DNA of 64,000 nt. Origin: Episyrphus balteatus. Taxonomy: Eukaryota > Arthropoda > Insecta > Diptera > Syrphidae. The stretch lies in assembly GCF_945859705.1 (NCBI RefSeq), contig NC_079135.1:32475679-32539678 (forward strand), read 5' to 3'. Under the pieces are notes generated by a model, which saw only the letters and a list, made by a program, of their open reading frames with translations, ran no database searches and was not told the DNA's origin. A program made the translations under genes and the position numbers. Shown here piece by piece: positions 36,690 through 47,739 of this stretch (its first letter is position 1; every line of letters begins with the position of its first letter).

Positions 36690-38700
36690 GTAAAACTTAA
36701 GTGTTTCCAAGATATTGTGTAAATTGTTTAAGTTGCTTATTGATGGTAGAAGTGGCAGCGGGCCTGAAAACTGGAGACAGTACCTAAAACTGAAAATGTC
36801 TATACACAATTCCTAGACTGTCTTTTCGGTTTCGAAGATTCTTAGTTATGACAATCAAAGTAAACCGTGCCTTGTATAAGAACCAGCTACCTGATCTCAT
36901 AAACTATTTACTGCACTGCACTGAGTACCCGACATTTAATCAGCTGACTTACTTATTGTAGCTTTTATAAAATGTAAAATATTAAAAACAAAGTTTCTAT
37001 GGCACCACTTAGTCGGTGTGTGTTAGAAGTGTCAGAAATGCTTCTAAAGGTTACATACAATTCAACTGATCCAAAGAAATAATAGTAACTCTCATGCAAA
37101 CTTGTTCTTTCCACTTTTTGTTCCAGTAAAAAGAAAAAAAAAAAATCATCTTGTAATCAAGTCATATTTTTCTTCAATCCAACTACCAATTGCACTTAAG
37201 TTAAAAGAACATTTTTGAGACCGAAAATAACTTTTATGTTCAATTTCTCAAGTCACACTCACACGAGTCATAGGAGAAAGAAAGTCTTCCGACAACAAGC
37301 TTAGTAGGCTAAAAACTTTTTTGGCGACAAACAAAAAGCATACCAACCAACCATTCCCGCATCATACAACTTTAATTCCACAAACGCAACCACTATTTCT
37401 TCCTACCTCCAATATGAATTTGGGTGGTATCCTTTCAAGGATGTTTCCTCAAACCCTTTCTTATATTCAAACTCCTACACTTGGAAGCCATTTGTCATAC
37501 ATGCAAATAAGGAAAGAAAGAAAACAGAGAATGTGCACAAATTTGTCATCTGATTGCATTATGAAAATTTGAAAAAATGATGGTGAAAATAAGAAGAAGA
37601 AAACTAAGAAATCAGAAAAAAGGATTCTATATTTTTTTTTTCTTCTAGTTTGTCCATATACCTACACATTCTTTCTACCTTTTTTTTCACATTTTATATG
37701 CTAGAAAATAGGTTGGTTAGGTTGTGTATGTGGATGAGCTAGCATTACATTTCTGATGCCGAGCATATTTCAATAAAATTGAAAGCTATATAACATGCAG
37801 AGCAATTTTTCCATTTCTTCATATCTCCATCATAACCGGGAACAAATGTACCAAGATGTCGGCTGACAGGCGAAATATGATTGTCGGGACTATTCTTTTG
37901 CGCTATGGCTCCCATATCCGACACACATTTTGATGGTTGGTGCCATCAGCTTTAGAATAAAAAAAACCATCAGACCAAAGGAACAAAATCACACCCAACT
38001 TCAGTTTATACCTATGAGAGAGACGAGAGACCTTGCGCTACGATACGAAATCCTTGTGTTTCTTTGGGAATTGTAGAAGATTAATATTTTTAAAAGGATA
38101 AACACGTGTATGGAATGGGCTGAAGTGCAAGAGATATAAAACATTTTTCTTAAGACATAAAAAAAAAAAACAAAACAAAAAAATATACAACACAGAAAAG
38201 AATTACTTACTTAGTCACTTTTGGGAAATTTTTAAGGTTCTTTGGCGAATTATGTTGCTTGTTGTAGGTATAATAAGAAAAAGAGTTGAAGTGGGTTTTT
38301 GTGTAGAAAGACAGAAAAGTTATTTATGAAGCAACAATTGTTTGAAAGGTGGATATAAAAAAGAGGAGAATATTGCTGAACTAGACTTGCTTAAGCCTAG
38401 ACTTTAATGGTGGCAGATGCAATAAATTTACCTTTAAGGTTATTGTACATTACATGGTGCCCGTGTATGGTTGTGGATTTACTGTTTGGATCTGTGATAT
38501 AGAAATATGCAAAGGGTAACTGTTTAAGGAATGGGGTTGGAATCAAAATCTCGAAATGCATAAAAAGAAGTTACAATATGGACTCAGGTAAATCCCGAAA
38601 AATTAGGATAAAATGGAAAATTTGGGAAAAATAATCCTAAGTTTTATTTTCGGGATTTTTGCCCTTCTGATTTTTAACTTTACAGGAATTTGGGCTGTCG
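36690..38700. other. Stretch without gene or repeat ends
   Basis: The part from 37260 to 38100 is less AT-rich and low-repeat, and could be regulatory or intronic. An 83-aa plus frame at 37321-37572 is Thr/Pro/His-rich without a family match. Nothing else supported. Confidence 0.4.
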
Positions 38701-39444
38701 CACAGTGGTGCCATTGGTCGTTTTTGGCGTCAAAATTCAATTGCACGGCCATTTCTGAACATAAAGTCACAAAATTTGGTACACTGAATGATAATAGTAC
38801 GGAAAATACGAAAAGGCTGCCAACTTTTTTTTATTCAAAATGGCGGAAAGAATGAGCGTTAAAATAGAATTTTTATTTTCAAAACAGTACTATACAGGGT
38901 GTCCCAAAAATAATGGTTCAAACGAAATATGCTGATAGGCCAACTTTAGGGCTAAATTCATGACAAAAAGGTGTCAGATCTTTTTTCTTTTTTAGGATTC
39001 ATATTTTTAAAAAAATAAATTCTCAGTTTTATTGAACATTGAAACTTTTCATTATATATCATGTTTTCTATTATTTACTTAAAAACATAGTTGGCAACCA
39101 TATAACCGCAAAATTTTCAATTTTCTTATGAAACATAAATAGAAGAGATCTCAAAATTGTGCTTATTTAAAAAAAAAAACCCATGAAATAGCGTAATAAG
39201 GGGTGTTAAAGTATGTTTTACTAATTTGGCAATTTTTGGACTTTGTTTTTAAAATTTTTGATTTCTTTTTAAGAATCTAAGAATCTAAGATCTGACACCT
39301 TTTTGTCATGAATTTAGCCCAATTTCTAGCTTATATACTGTTTTGAAAATAAAAATTCTATTTTAACTCTCATTCTTTCCGCCGTTTTGGAGCAGCCATT
39401 TTGAATAAAAAAAAGTTGGCAGCCTTTTCGTATTTTCCATACTA

Positions 39445-39447
39445 TTA
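39445..39447. repeat. 3-bp target duplication TTA, left copy
   Basis: The interrupted arm reads ACTATTA before the insert and TTATCATTC after it. The uninterrupted sister arm (38785-38800, minus strand) reads ACTATTATCATTC, which proves a 3-bp TTA duplication. Confidence 0.85.
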
Positions 39448-39544
39448 CACTGGTCGGCAAGGAAAATAGAGCAGGAAGCAAACCCTACTTTTCTAAAGGA
39501 TTTTTGTGTGCTGAGTCCGAATCCGAAGTCAAAATTTCACTGGC

Positions 39545-39552
39545 ACGTCAAG
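39545..39552. repeat. 8-bp hAT target duplication, left copy
   Basis: ACGTCAAG, identical to 41472-41479. Confidence 0.9.
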
Positions 39553-41471
39553 CAACGGCGTATACAAGGGGGGGGGGGGGGGTCACGGGGTCATGACCCC
39601 CCCCAAGAACTCAGAACTTAAAAAAGAGTTTGTTATGTGATACTGAAATCTCTTGAGTAAGATTATTTTCAAAATGTTGAAGTTTTAGAACATGAACGAA
39701 AATTAAAAGTAAAAAAAATTTTTGGTATTCAAACAAACTATTTTACCATATTATTTTGGGGATGTGGTCATATTTTTAGCGAACGCTATGCTGGATTAGG
39801 ATTATTTTGATTCGTTCGATAATATTAGTTGAGCTGTGCTGTAGAATTTTGTATGGAAACAAAATTCGGATAAGTATTATATTCAAAGCTTTTTAAAAGA
39901 AATTGAATCTGGTAGGTACACAAAAATAATATCTTAAGGGCAAGACACTGCTTACCAGCAAATAAAAGAAGCAGCCATATCTTCTATTTTTTTATATGAT
40001 GAAGTGAATAAAATATGTTTTAAATAGGGAAGCTTTCTGTGGCCTTGCTGTGTGGAGGTCAATTCTGTTGATAAAATTCGTCATCGGCAAAATGTTAAAG
40101 AAGGGTATCATTTCTCAAATCTTTTTAGTTGTTTGCAATGTTCCAGTTCAATACATTCGTCTGATAAAATTTGGTGAATTTTGTTTGCTTACAGAATATA
40201 ACAGTATTTTGTACATACTAAATTTGCTAGATCTGTTGCATTTTTTGAAACAACTATGGATTTGTTAATCATCAATGGCCAGCCAATTATAGAAGCAATG
40301 TAAGCAACCTTATCTAAGGCAATTTAAATATTATTATTAAATATCACTTAGGGCTAATTTTTTGAATAGTTAGATAAACCTAAGTTAGAGCTTATTCCTA
40401 GGAATAAAAGTTTTTTTTTATAGTGACATTTATTCTTCTGATAGTCTATCTGACGATTGAATATGCAGGGCTTAATCTAATAAATACAACTGAATGTTTT
40501 TTATATTGTAAACCGCTGATTAATACCTGAAAACGGACGAATCCCAAAATATCGCCAAAATTATTCTTTTTGTCTTTACTATTTTAATAGAGGTATTTTA
40601 AATTCCCATACAATTTTAAAACAAAATTTAAAAAAAAAATATATTTTCAAATGCAATTTTTTTTACAAAACTTTGCGATGCGTTTGCCTGAGGTTAGGAA
40701 GACTTTTAATTCAAAAGTTAAAAACTGTTATTAAGTAAAAACTATTTTTATTTTAACTTTCTGGGCTAGCGGAAAACAATGAACAGTTGTTTTAAGGCAA
40801 ATTATTCAATCGAAGTACTCGTACAGTACATTTTATTTTTAGGAGAGGATAGCCTCAATTGGTCAAAATTAAAGCCTAGTACGCTGCTGATAAGAAACGA
40901 AAAATCCCATACAAAAATGAAACAACGAAATGGTAACCCGAAAATTTTTTTCAACTTTTCGTTCTGTAGTACGCTGTTCGGCACAACGAAATTGAAAGTC
41001 TAAACTTCTTTTTCGCACACAAACAATTGCCGGGGACATTCATTGTGTGTGGAAAAATGACATTTTGAGTTTTTTTGTTTGTTTTTGTTGTTCATTTTGT
41101 CATTGCATGTCTTTCTGCGATGCGTGTTTGCTTTTTGTTCATTTATGTTTTGCAATTTTTGAGTATTTTTCGGTCCAGTTTTCGCAAGCATTTCGTTGTC
41201 CTCGTGGAGACCGACGAAAAATTTCGTTTCACATCAGCAGCGTTCTAGGCTTTAAGTCTTAACGCTAAACTTAAACGAATCTCATAACGTTTTTGTTTGG
41301 TTACTTTTAGAACTACATTCGGAACTTTTCGATTCGAAATGCAAGACGCACAAATTTTAATGTTTAATAATTCAAAAAGCCCATTTTCAGGTTTATGCCT
41401 GCTATCAAAACTTTTGAAAAAAAAAATTGGCATGACCCCCCCCCCAAGAAGCAAACCTGTATACGCCCCTG
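39553..41471. mobile_element. hAT-type element, 1.9 kb, non-autonomous
   Basis: The left end CAACGGCGTATACA and right end TGTATACGCCCCTG are inverted repeats of the CAGGGGCGTATAC type known for hAT. Inside are a G-rich run (39568-39582) and C-rich runs at both ends. Flanked by exact ACGTCAAG duplications. No frame longer than about 80 codons is present, so no transposase remains. It contains a further small element at 40869-41255. Confidence 0.88.
40869..41255. mobile_element. Small inverted-repeat element (innermost of the nest)
   Basis: TTAAAGCCTAGTACGCTGCT, then GAAACGAAAAA, is mirrored at the right by CGTTTC, AGCAGCG and CTAGGCTTTAA. A further internal copy of AGTACGCTG is at about 40968. 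The mirrored small frames within it are not genes. The duplication at its flanks is not clear. Confidence 0.65.
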
Positions 41472-42001
41472 ACGTCAAGTTTTCGAAATACTTGAATATT
41501 AACAGGTCAAAAACTCTTTTTTTTGGGTACATTTGACGTCAAATTACATCACCGTTAAGAAATTTTTTTTGCAAAACTACTTATGCAATCTCAAAACACC
41601 ATATTAAATCGTCGTTAAGGTACTTATTTTTTTCAAAATTATTTTTTTTCTCGAAGATATTGAAAAAAGAAATTTATGATAAATACTTCAAAATCTTGCT
41701 TGTTTTTTTCCAAAGTAATGAATGGTTTTTTGAAGCAAATTCCAGTTGGCGTCCTCTGATTTAGACTTAAAAAAAGCAACATATTACGGAAAAATATATA
41801 TTTTTGACTAAACATCAAAAAGAACTTAATTGAAAATTAGTTTTTGGGAGTTTATAGCGAAAATAGTGATCAGTGTAGCTCAAAAACTAGACGTGATAGA
41901 GTAAATCTGTAAACAGTTTTGAATTCAGCACACTGAAGTCAATTAAAATCACCTTACAAAGTTCTTGCTCCCGACTTTTTTTTGTTTTTTGCCGACCAGT
42001 G

Positions 42002-42004
42002 TTA
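42002..42004. repeat. 3-bp target duplication TTA, right copy
   Basis: Pairs with 39445-39447; see the empty-site argument there. Confidence 0.85.
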
Positions 42005-42097
42005 TCATTCAGTGTACCAAACTTCATGACTTTTCGTCCAGAAATGGCCGTGCAAATAAATTTGGACGCCAAATGGCACCACTGTGTGCCGGTTTAA

Positions 42098-42215
42098 GGG
42101 ATTTTAAATTTTCGCGATTCTGAGGTTTCGGGATTCTGGATTTTTAGGATTCTGGGGTTTCTGGATTTCGGATTTTTGGAAGTCTGGGGTAACTGAATTT
42201 AGAATTTCGGAATTT
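42098..42215. repeat. Degenerate GGATTCTGG minisatellite
   Basis: The words GATTCTGAGG, GGATTCTGGA, GGATTCTGGGG and TTCTGGATTTCGG follow one another with periods of about 15-18 bp. Confidence 0.6.
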
Positions 42216-43825
42216 TGTACGTCAACTATAAGCTATAAGAATCAATTTCTCGTTATTATGATACTTAACAAAATTTAGGTATTTTTTTGGGTAATAAGTA
42301 AACTATCTTGGGAGTCAATGACAACTTTGGCAAGTGCCTATCCTGGCAAGTTGCTATTATAGTACATGCATGCATCTAGTCCTCTAGTTATCTATAGTTT
42401 CAATGTTCAACTATGTTCATTAACTTTATGAGCATTTCCTATCAACAGAAGTCTCAAACCAGTTATTAAGAATGTCCATGACGCATAGGAAATTAATAAA
42501 CCCGCACAGACAAGCTTATCATATCATCTCTTAGAATATAATTATATTTGACACTAAGTAGTTCAGCTGCTGTGGAATGGTGAAAAGAAAAATATCCTGA
42601 CAACATTTTTGATCGATGTCAAAGCCAGTTGTAGAGTAGTAGATTCCAAAGTAGAACGCATCATTCTTTGGTATATTTATGAGAGTAAAAAAATAAAAAA
42701 AAGTGAAGAAAAAAAACAAACAGGAGAAGAAACTCATCTCCTTACAAAGAATAATAATTCAAGCGTGTATCTTGAAGGAAACCATCATTTTATTCCCTTT
42801 TCACTTGCATTCTATATAAAGTATTATTATTATTTTTTTTATTTTTTTCAAAAAAACTAGAAGTATCTATCTATAAAAGGACGAATAAAAATGTTGTCGG
42901 TGGCGGCATAAGAGGTGTATCCATAACATTCTATAAAAGTTATATATATACGATGACTACACGACAGCTTCAGTAAAAAAAAAAAAATAATAGATTTCCC
43001 GCAAAGATGTAGTACCGTTCTATATACCGTCCTATAGTACAGCTATCTATAGATAGGTACATTTACTTCTCGTGGAAGAACATCACATCTCTCTCGCTCG
43101 GCTATATAAAATATTCCCAGAAAAAGCGTAACAGATCTACAACAAAGATAAATGATTCGTTTGGTTGAATCTCGGTTGATAAATGAAACCATCACGAACA
43201 TTATACTTTATAAATGTAATAATTTAATGTTTATGGCAAAGATTAATGTTGCCGGCACAATAATTGGCAAAGTGGAATCATGTTCTCGGCTCAAAAGAAA
43301 AACGGAACTCATGCATTTTTCGTCGGCATGAACAGTTACACAGTAAGGTGTTGCATATTTTTGGCTATTCGAATAAATTCAACCAAGTAAAAATAGTGCC
43401 GAAAATAAATCCTTAACTGTAAGATGCTTTCATAACTTGGGCCTCATGCCCAATTTCATAAAACTATAAGTCTAATAATTTTAATAGCGAATTTACTAAT
43501 ATTTTCTAGTTTTTTTTTAGTAGAATATTGGGTATATATTAGAAAATTCGCTAGATCTATTTTATTATTATATAATAAGTTTTTGTAACAAGTCAGTACG
43601 ATTACCTACTCTCAGAAAAGTTATAAAATAACCGAATTCCATGTGAAAACATGATACATTGATGAAATTCGGGATGGGGGTTTAAGAAGAAGCAGACACA
43701 AAGAATCCATAAATTCCTTAAAAATATTTTTGGTTAAAGGGTGTTTTTATTTGAGGTGTTAAGATTTGTGTGAGAAAAGTCTCATAACTGCTGACATAAA
43801 TTTTGCTTATTTTGTTTAACTTTGT
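42216..43825. other. Non-coding stretch with promoter-like words
   Basis: CTATAAAAG occurs near 42873 and 42931, and GCTATATAAAAT near 43100 after a TCTCTCTCGCTCG word. These are TATA-like but no gene follows. The remaining sequence is AT-rich and shows no repeat ends. Confidence 0.3.
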
Positions 43826-43834
43826 GAAAAAGTC
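43826..43834. repeat. 9-bp target-site duplication, left copy
   Basis: GAAAAAGTC directly precedes the GGTGCCGTGAAATAACG end and is repeated at 48217-48225. Confidence 0.93.
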
Positions 43835-43840
43835 GGTGCC

Positions 43841-43995
43841 GTGAAATAACGCCGAGCGAAATAACGCCGAATTCCAATATTCGGCGTTATTTCACTTTAC
43901 AAGAGCGAAATAACGCCGAATTTCAACATTCGGCTTTATTTCACAATGACAAAGTGAAATTACGCCGATTCGGCATTATTTCACTTTTTTAGTGG
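43841..43995. repeat. Left terminal hairpin array
   Basis: About seven GTGAAATAACGCCGAAT units alternate in orientation, so adjacent units form short hairpins. Variants have GCGAAAT, ATTCGGCTTTATTTC and GAAATTACGCC. Confidence 0.85.
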
Positions 43996-44074
43996 GGCAA
44001 ATCCTGCTAAGTGGACAAATTTCAATGTAACCACGTGTAGTCAGTTTGGTATTGATATGCCATATTCTTGGCAA

Positions 44075-44310
44075 AGGGACATAAGGACCATGGACATAAC
44101 AGCCGCTTTTTATTTGTGGGACTTAAGTCCGAATTGAGTAAGACATAAGTTCCAAATTAATTGTGGGCCTTATGTCAAAATCAGGTTGGACATAAGACCC
44201 ACAAATAAAAGATGGGCGTTATGTCCCACTAACGAACAATTCACAAATTATAAAATTATCTCCCAACTGGATTTGGGATAGTTACAAAATTCGATTTTGC
44301 ACTTATGTCC
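44075..44310. repeat. Left subterminal GGACATAAG-word zone
   Basis: GGGACATAAGG, GGACATAAC, GGGACTTAAGTCC, GACATAAG, CCTTATGTC, GGACATAAG, GTTATGTCCC and CTTATGTCCC occur within about 235 bp in both orientations. Confidence 0.75.
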
Positions 44311-44454
44311 CACCCTATTGGCACATACGCCTATCCAATAGTGTATCCAAAGCAGGACAGCATGTCCCCAGCCTCTAAACATACTTCACTGTTTATACGC
44401 CTAAGTCCTGGGTATTATTATTGTATTTATGTGTATACCAAACAACAAAGATAC

Positions 44455-45907
44455 ACTCCGCGAAATAATTATAAGGACAAATTTATTTGATTCGTGTTAA
44501 GATATGTAAAGGATATTATTTTGTATTTCTTTTATGAATAAGGAGATATGTATATGGGGGATTGTTTCCCACCATTTGTTTTAATTTAATTCATTAGAAT
44601 ACAATAATACAGTTATTTTTTCCGGGTCTGGAGCGAAATAATTATAGGGACACATCTGATTTTTGCACTAAAAGTGAGGTTTAGCGAGATCAAATGTAAA
44701 CAAAAGTAGGCAAAACAGTTAGAAAATGAATTTAAACCCATTATGACCATTTCATAAGTTAAATTTTTCGGTTATTTTAAAATAAGGCGTGAAAAATCCT
44801 TGATCCAGGCAGAAATGGGCAAAATCGAGGCCTACCATGAATAGGGCTTGTGTAAATGGGAAAAACTGGAGGATTAGAAACGTCCGATTGTGTAATTGAT
44901 AATTTAATTTACAAAGGTGACATGTATGTTTAACTAAAACGATCAGGGAGGAATAGACCAGTGCCAATAATTTTTGAAAATAAAAAAATTATTAGCAGCA
45001 TATGGGTGGTGGGAAAATTTAGGATAAATGGTATATGAAAGGGGAAAAATAAATTGCCCACAAATAAATTGGGGGAAAGGGGGTGGGTGGGCGAAAAAGT
45101 GGGGTGGGTGTCAAAAATCATGGTTTTTTACGATTTCTGTCAAAACTAGACGTCCTACCAAAAAAATTCAAATGCAAAAGTTGTAGGTAGTATAAATGTC
45201 TACAACTTTTACTCAAACAATTTTTTTCTATAACCTCAAAAATATTGGAAAAAATGCAAAAATACGATTTTTTTATTTTTTATTTTTATCTTTTACAAAA
45301 ATGGTTGGATTTTAACAAAACTTGGTTGAAAACTACTTTGTTATGTTTTCTATCTATTAAAAAAGTTTTTTAAGCAAAAAGTGAATTTTTGGATTTTTGA
45401 CGAATTTAATTCGAAAAAATAGCCTATTTTTCAATCAAAAAAGTTACCGAAAAAATTTTTGATTTTTGAAAAGTTTGAAATGAAATTATTTAGATTAAAA
45501 CCTATTATTTAAGATTGTGTGGAAAAACTATACTTTTGTTTTAGAAAATATTGAGAAAAATGAAAAAAACAAAAAAAACGATTTTTAAGATCGATTTTTC
45601 CGTAAATGACAGTAATACTGGCGAGAAATAATTTTCCATAGAAACAAAATTATACTTTTCTAATGGCCTTTGACCTTTTTAATTTGAATCTAGCATTAGA
45701 ATAGCTCTAACGTGAAAAGTTTTTGAGATATTGAATTTTGAACGTCCAAAACACTATTTTTGTGATTATTTGCATGGTAATATCTCAAAAACGTGATGTG
45801 ATAGAATTTTTCTGACTTCGGATTCGAGCTCAGCGCACAAAAAACCATTAGAAAAATATACTTTGATTTCTATAAAAAAAAAACTTTTTGACTAGTGAAT
45901 TCGAACA
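44455..45907. repeat. Left long arm of the giant palindrome
   Basis: Mirrors 45930-47382 with constant coordinate sum (91837), so no net indels over about 1.45 kb; only scattered single-base differences are seen, all near the outer edge (for example near 44495). It contains the CATAGTAG-family arm module (about 45050-45260) and the CACTGGTC-family hallmark TCGGATTCGAGCTCAGC (45816-45840), ending in TTTTTGACTAGTG. Confidence 0.9.
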
Positions 45908-45929
45908 GGGAAGAAAAAATCGAATGCCT
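45908..45929. other. 22-nt loop at the palindrome centre
   Basis: The non-mirrored bases between GAATTCGAACA and TGTTCGAATTC. A loop this short on 1.45-kb arms would extrude as a cruciform and is hard to clone and sequence. Confidence 0.85.
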
Positions 45930-47382
45930 TGTTCGAATTCACTAGTCAAAAAGTTTTTTTTTTTATAGAAATCAAAGTATATTTTTCTAATGGTTTTTTG
46001 TGCGCTGAGCTCGAATCCGAAGTCAGAAAAATTCTATCACATCACGTTTTTGAGATATTACCATGCAAATAATCACAAAAATAGTGTTTTGGACGTTCAA
46101 AATTCAATATCTCAAAAACTTTTCACGTTAGAGCTATTCTAATGCTAGATTCAAATTAAAAAGGTCAAAGGCCATTAGAAAAGTATAATTTTGTTTCTAT
46201 GGAAAATTATTTCTCGCCAGTATTACTGTCATTTACGGAAAAATCGATCTTAAAAATCGTTTTTTTGTTTTTTTCATTTTTCTCAATATTTTCTAAAACA
46301 AAAGTATAGTTTTTCCACACAATCTTAAATAATAGGTTTTAATCTAAATAATTTCATTTCAAACTTTTCAAAAATCAAAAATTTTTTCGGTAACTTTTTT
46401 GATTGAAAAATAGGCTATTTTTTCGAATTAAATTCGTCAAAAATCCAAAAATTCACTTTTTGCTTAAAAAACTTTTTTAATAGATAGAAAACATAACAAA
46501 GTAGTTTTCAACCAAGTTTTGTTAAAATCCAACCATTTTTGTAAAAGATAAAAATAAAAAATAAAAAAATCGTATTTTTGCATTTTTTCCAATATTTTTG
46601 AGGTTATAGAAAAAAATTGTTTGAGTAAAAGTTGTAGACATTTATACTACCTACAACTTTTGCATTTGAATTTTTTTGGTAGGACGTCTAGTTTTGACAG
46701 AAATCGTAAAAAACCATGATTTTTGACACCCACCCCACTTTTTCGCCCACCCACCCCCTTTCCCCCAATTTATTTGTGGGCAATTTATTTTTCCCCTTTC
46801 ATATACCATTTATCCTAAATTTTCCCACCACCCATATGCTGCTAATAATTTTTTTATTTTCAAAAATTATTGGCACTGGTCTATTCCTCCCTGATCGTTT
46901 TAGTTAAACATACATGTCACCTTTGTAAATTAAATTATCAATTACACAATCGGACGTTTCTAATCCTCCAGTTTTTCCCATTTACACAAGCCCTATTCAT
47001 GGTAGGCCTCGATTTTGCCCATTTCTGCCTGGATCAAGGATTTTTCACGCCTTATTTTAAAATAACCGAAAAATTTAACTTATGAAATGGTCATAATGGG
47101 TTTAAATTCATTTTCTAACTGTTTTGCCTACTTTTGTTTACATTTGATCTCGCTAAACCTCACTTTTAGTGCAAAAATCAGATGTGTCCCTATAATTATT
47201 TCGCTCCAGACCCGGAAAAAATAACTGTATTATTGTATTCTAATGAATTAAATTAAAACAAATGGTGGGAAACAATCCCCCATATACATATCTCCTTATT
47301 CATAAAAGAAATACAAAATAATATCCTTTACATATCTTAAGACGAATCAAATAAATTTGTCCTTATAATTATTTCGCGGAGT
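45930..47382. repeat. Right long arm of the giant palindrome
   Basis: Inverted copy of 44455-45907. The 63-aa and 71-aa frames here are identical to those in the other arm. Confidence 0.9.
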
Positions 47383-47410
47383 GTATGTTTGTGTTATAAT
47401 TTAGCAAACG

Positions 47411-47650
47411 CGAAGCGGAAAAAAATTTGCTTACATGATAATCTATTTAATTTTCAGAACCCAAACGCGAAGCGGAAAAAAATTTTGCCCACGGGAGAAT
47501 CAATTTTGAGGTGTGAAAATAAAAATTCGCGCGAATTTTTATTTTCACACCTCAAAATTGATTCTCCCGTGGGCAAAATTTTTTTCCGCTTCGCGTTTGG
47601 GTTCTGAAAATTAAATAGATTATCATGTAAGCAAATTTTTTTCCGCTTTG
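47411..47650. repeat. Perfect 240-bp palindrome without loop
   Basis: The centre is between 47530 and 47531 (AATTCGC/GCGAATT). Each half contains ACGCGAAGCGGAAAAAAATTT twice or nearly so. It has no counterpart in the left half of the giant element, and accounts for most of the about 214 bp by which the right side is longer. Confidence 0.88.
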
Positions 47651-47739
47651 CCTTCCACCAATTAAAACAGGTGGGATTTATTTGTTTCTTATCTTTGTAT
47701 TGTGATTAATTTGACCGCTCTATTCGTGAGATAATTTTT

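Larger units (their letters stand above)
39448..42001. mobile_element. CACTGGTC-family element, copy C, carrying a hAT insertion
   Basis: The ends CACTGGTCGGCAA and GCCGACCAGTG are inverted repeats. The left part has TGCTGAGTCCGAATCCGAAG, the family hallmark. Without the hAT insertion it would be about 630 bp. Its TTA duplication is proven by the sister arm of the host palindrome. A CAC terminus with a 3-bp duplication is compatible with CACTA or PIF/Harbinger mobilisers; the family itself is non-coding. Confidence 0.82.
38701..42086. mobile_element. Palindromic element with CACAGTGGTGCC ends (outermost of a nest)
   Basis: The left end CACAGTGGTGCCATT is mirrored at the right by AATGGCACCACTGTG. 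Shared arm words include GCACGGCCATTTCTG, TTTGGTACACTGAATGATAA, AAAGGCTGCCAAC, AATGGCGGAAAGAATGAG and AAATTCATGACAAAAAGGTG. The arms meet near 39100. The right arm is split by another element (39448-42001). The flanks TGTCG and TGCCG agree at four of five bases. CACAGTG ends plus a GC-rich 5-bp duplication would suit Transib, the RAG-like superfamily, but no transposase is present. An ACAGGGTGTCCC word occurs in the left arm only (38895). Confidence 0.72.

Noticed and set aside
41000..41262. Overlapping small frames in the nest interior
   Set aside because: They lie inside an inverted-repeat element and read its mirrored bases.
43841..43995. CRISPR-like array of repeated units
   Set aside because: Units alternate in orientation, spacers are short and irregular, and the array is a transposon terminus in a eukaryotic genome.
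44752..47085. Pairs of identical 63- and 71-aa frames as a duplicated gene
   Set aside because: They are the same arm read in mirror image; identity follows from the palindrome, and neither frame has a domain or coding-like codon use.
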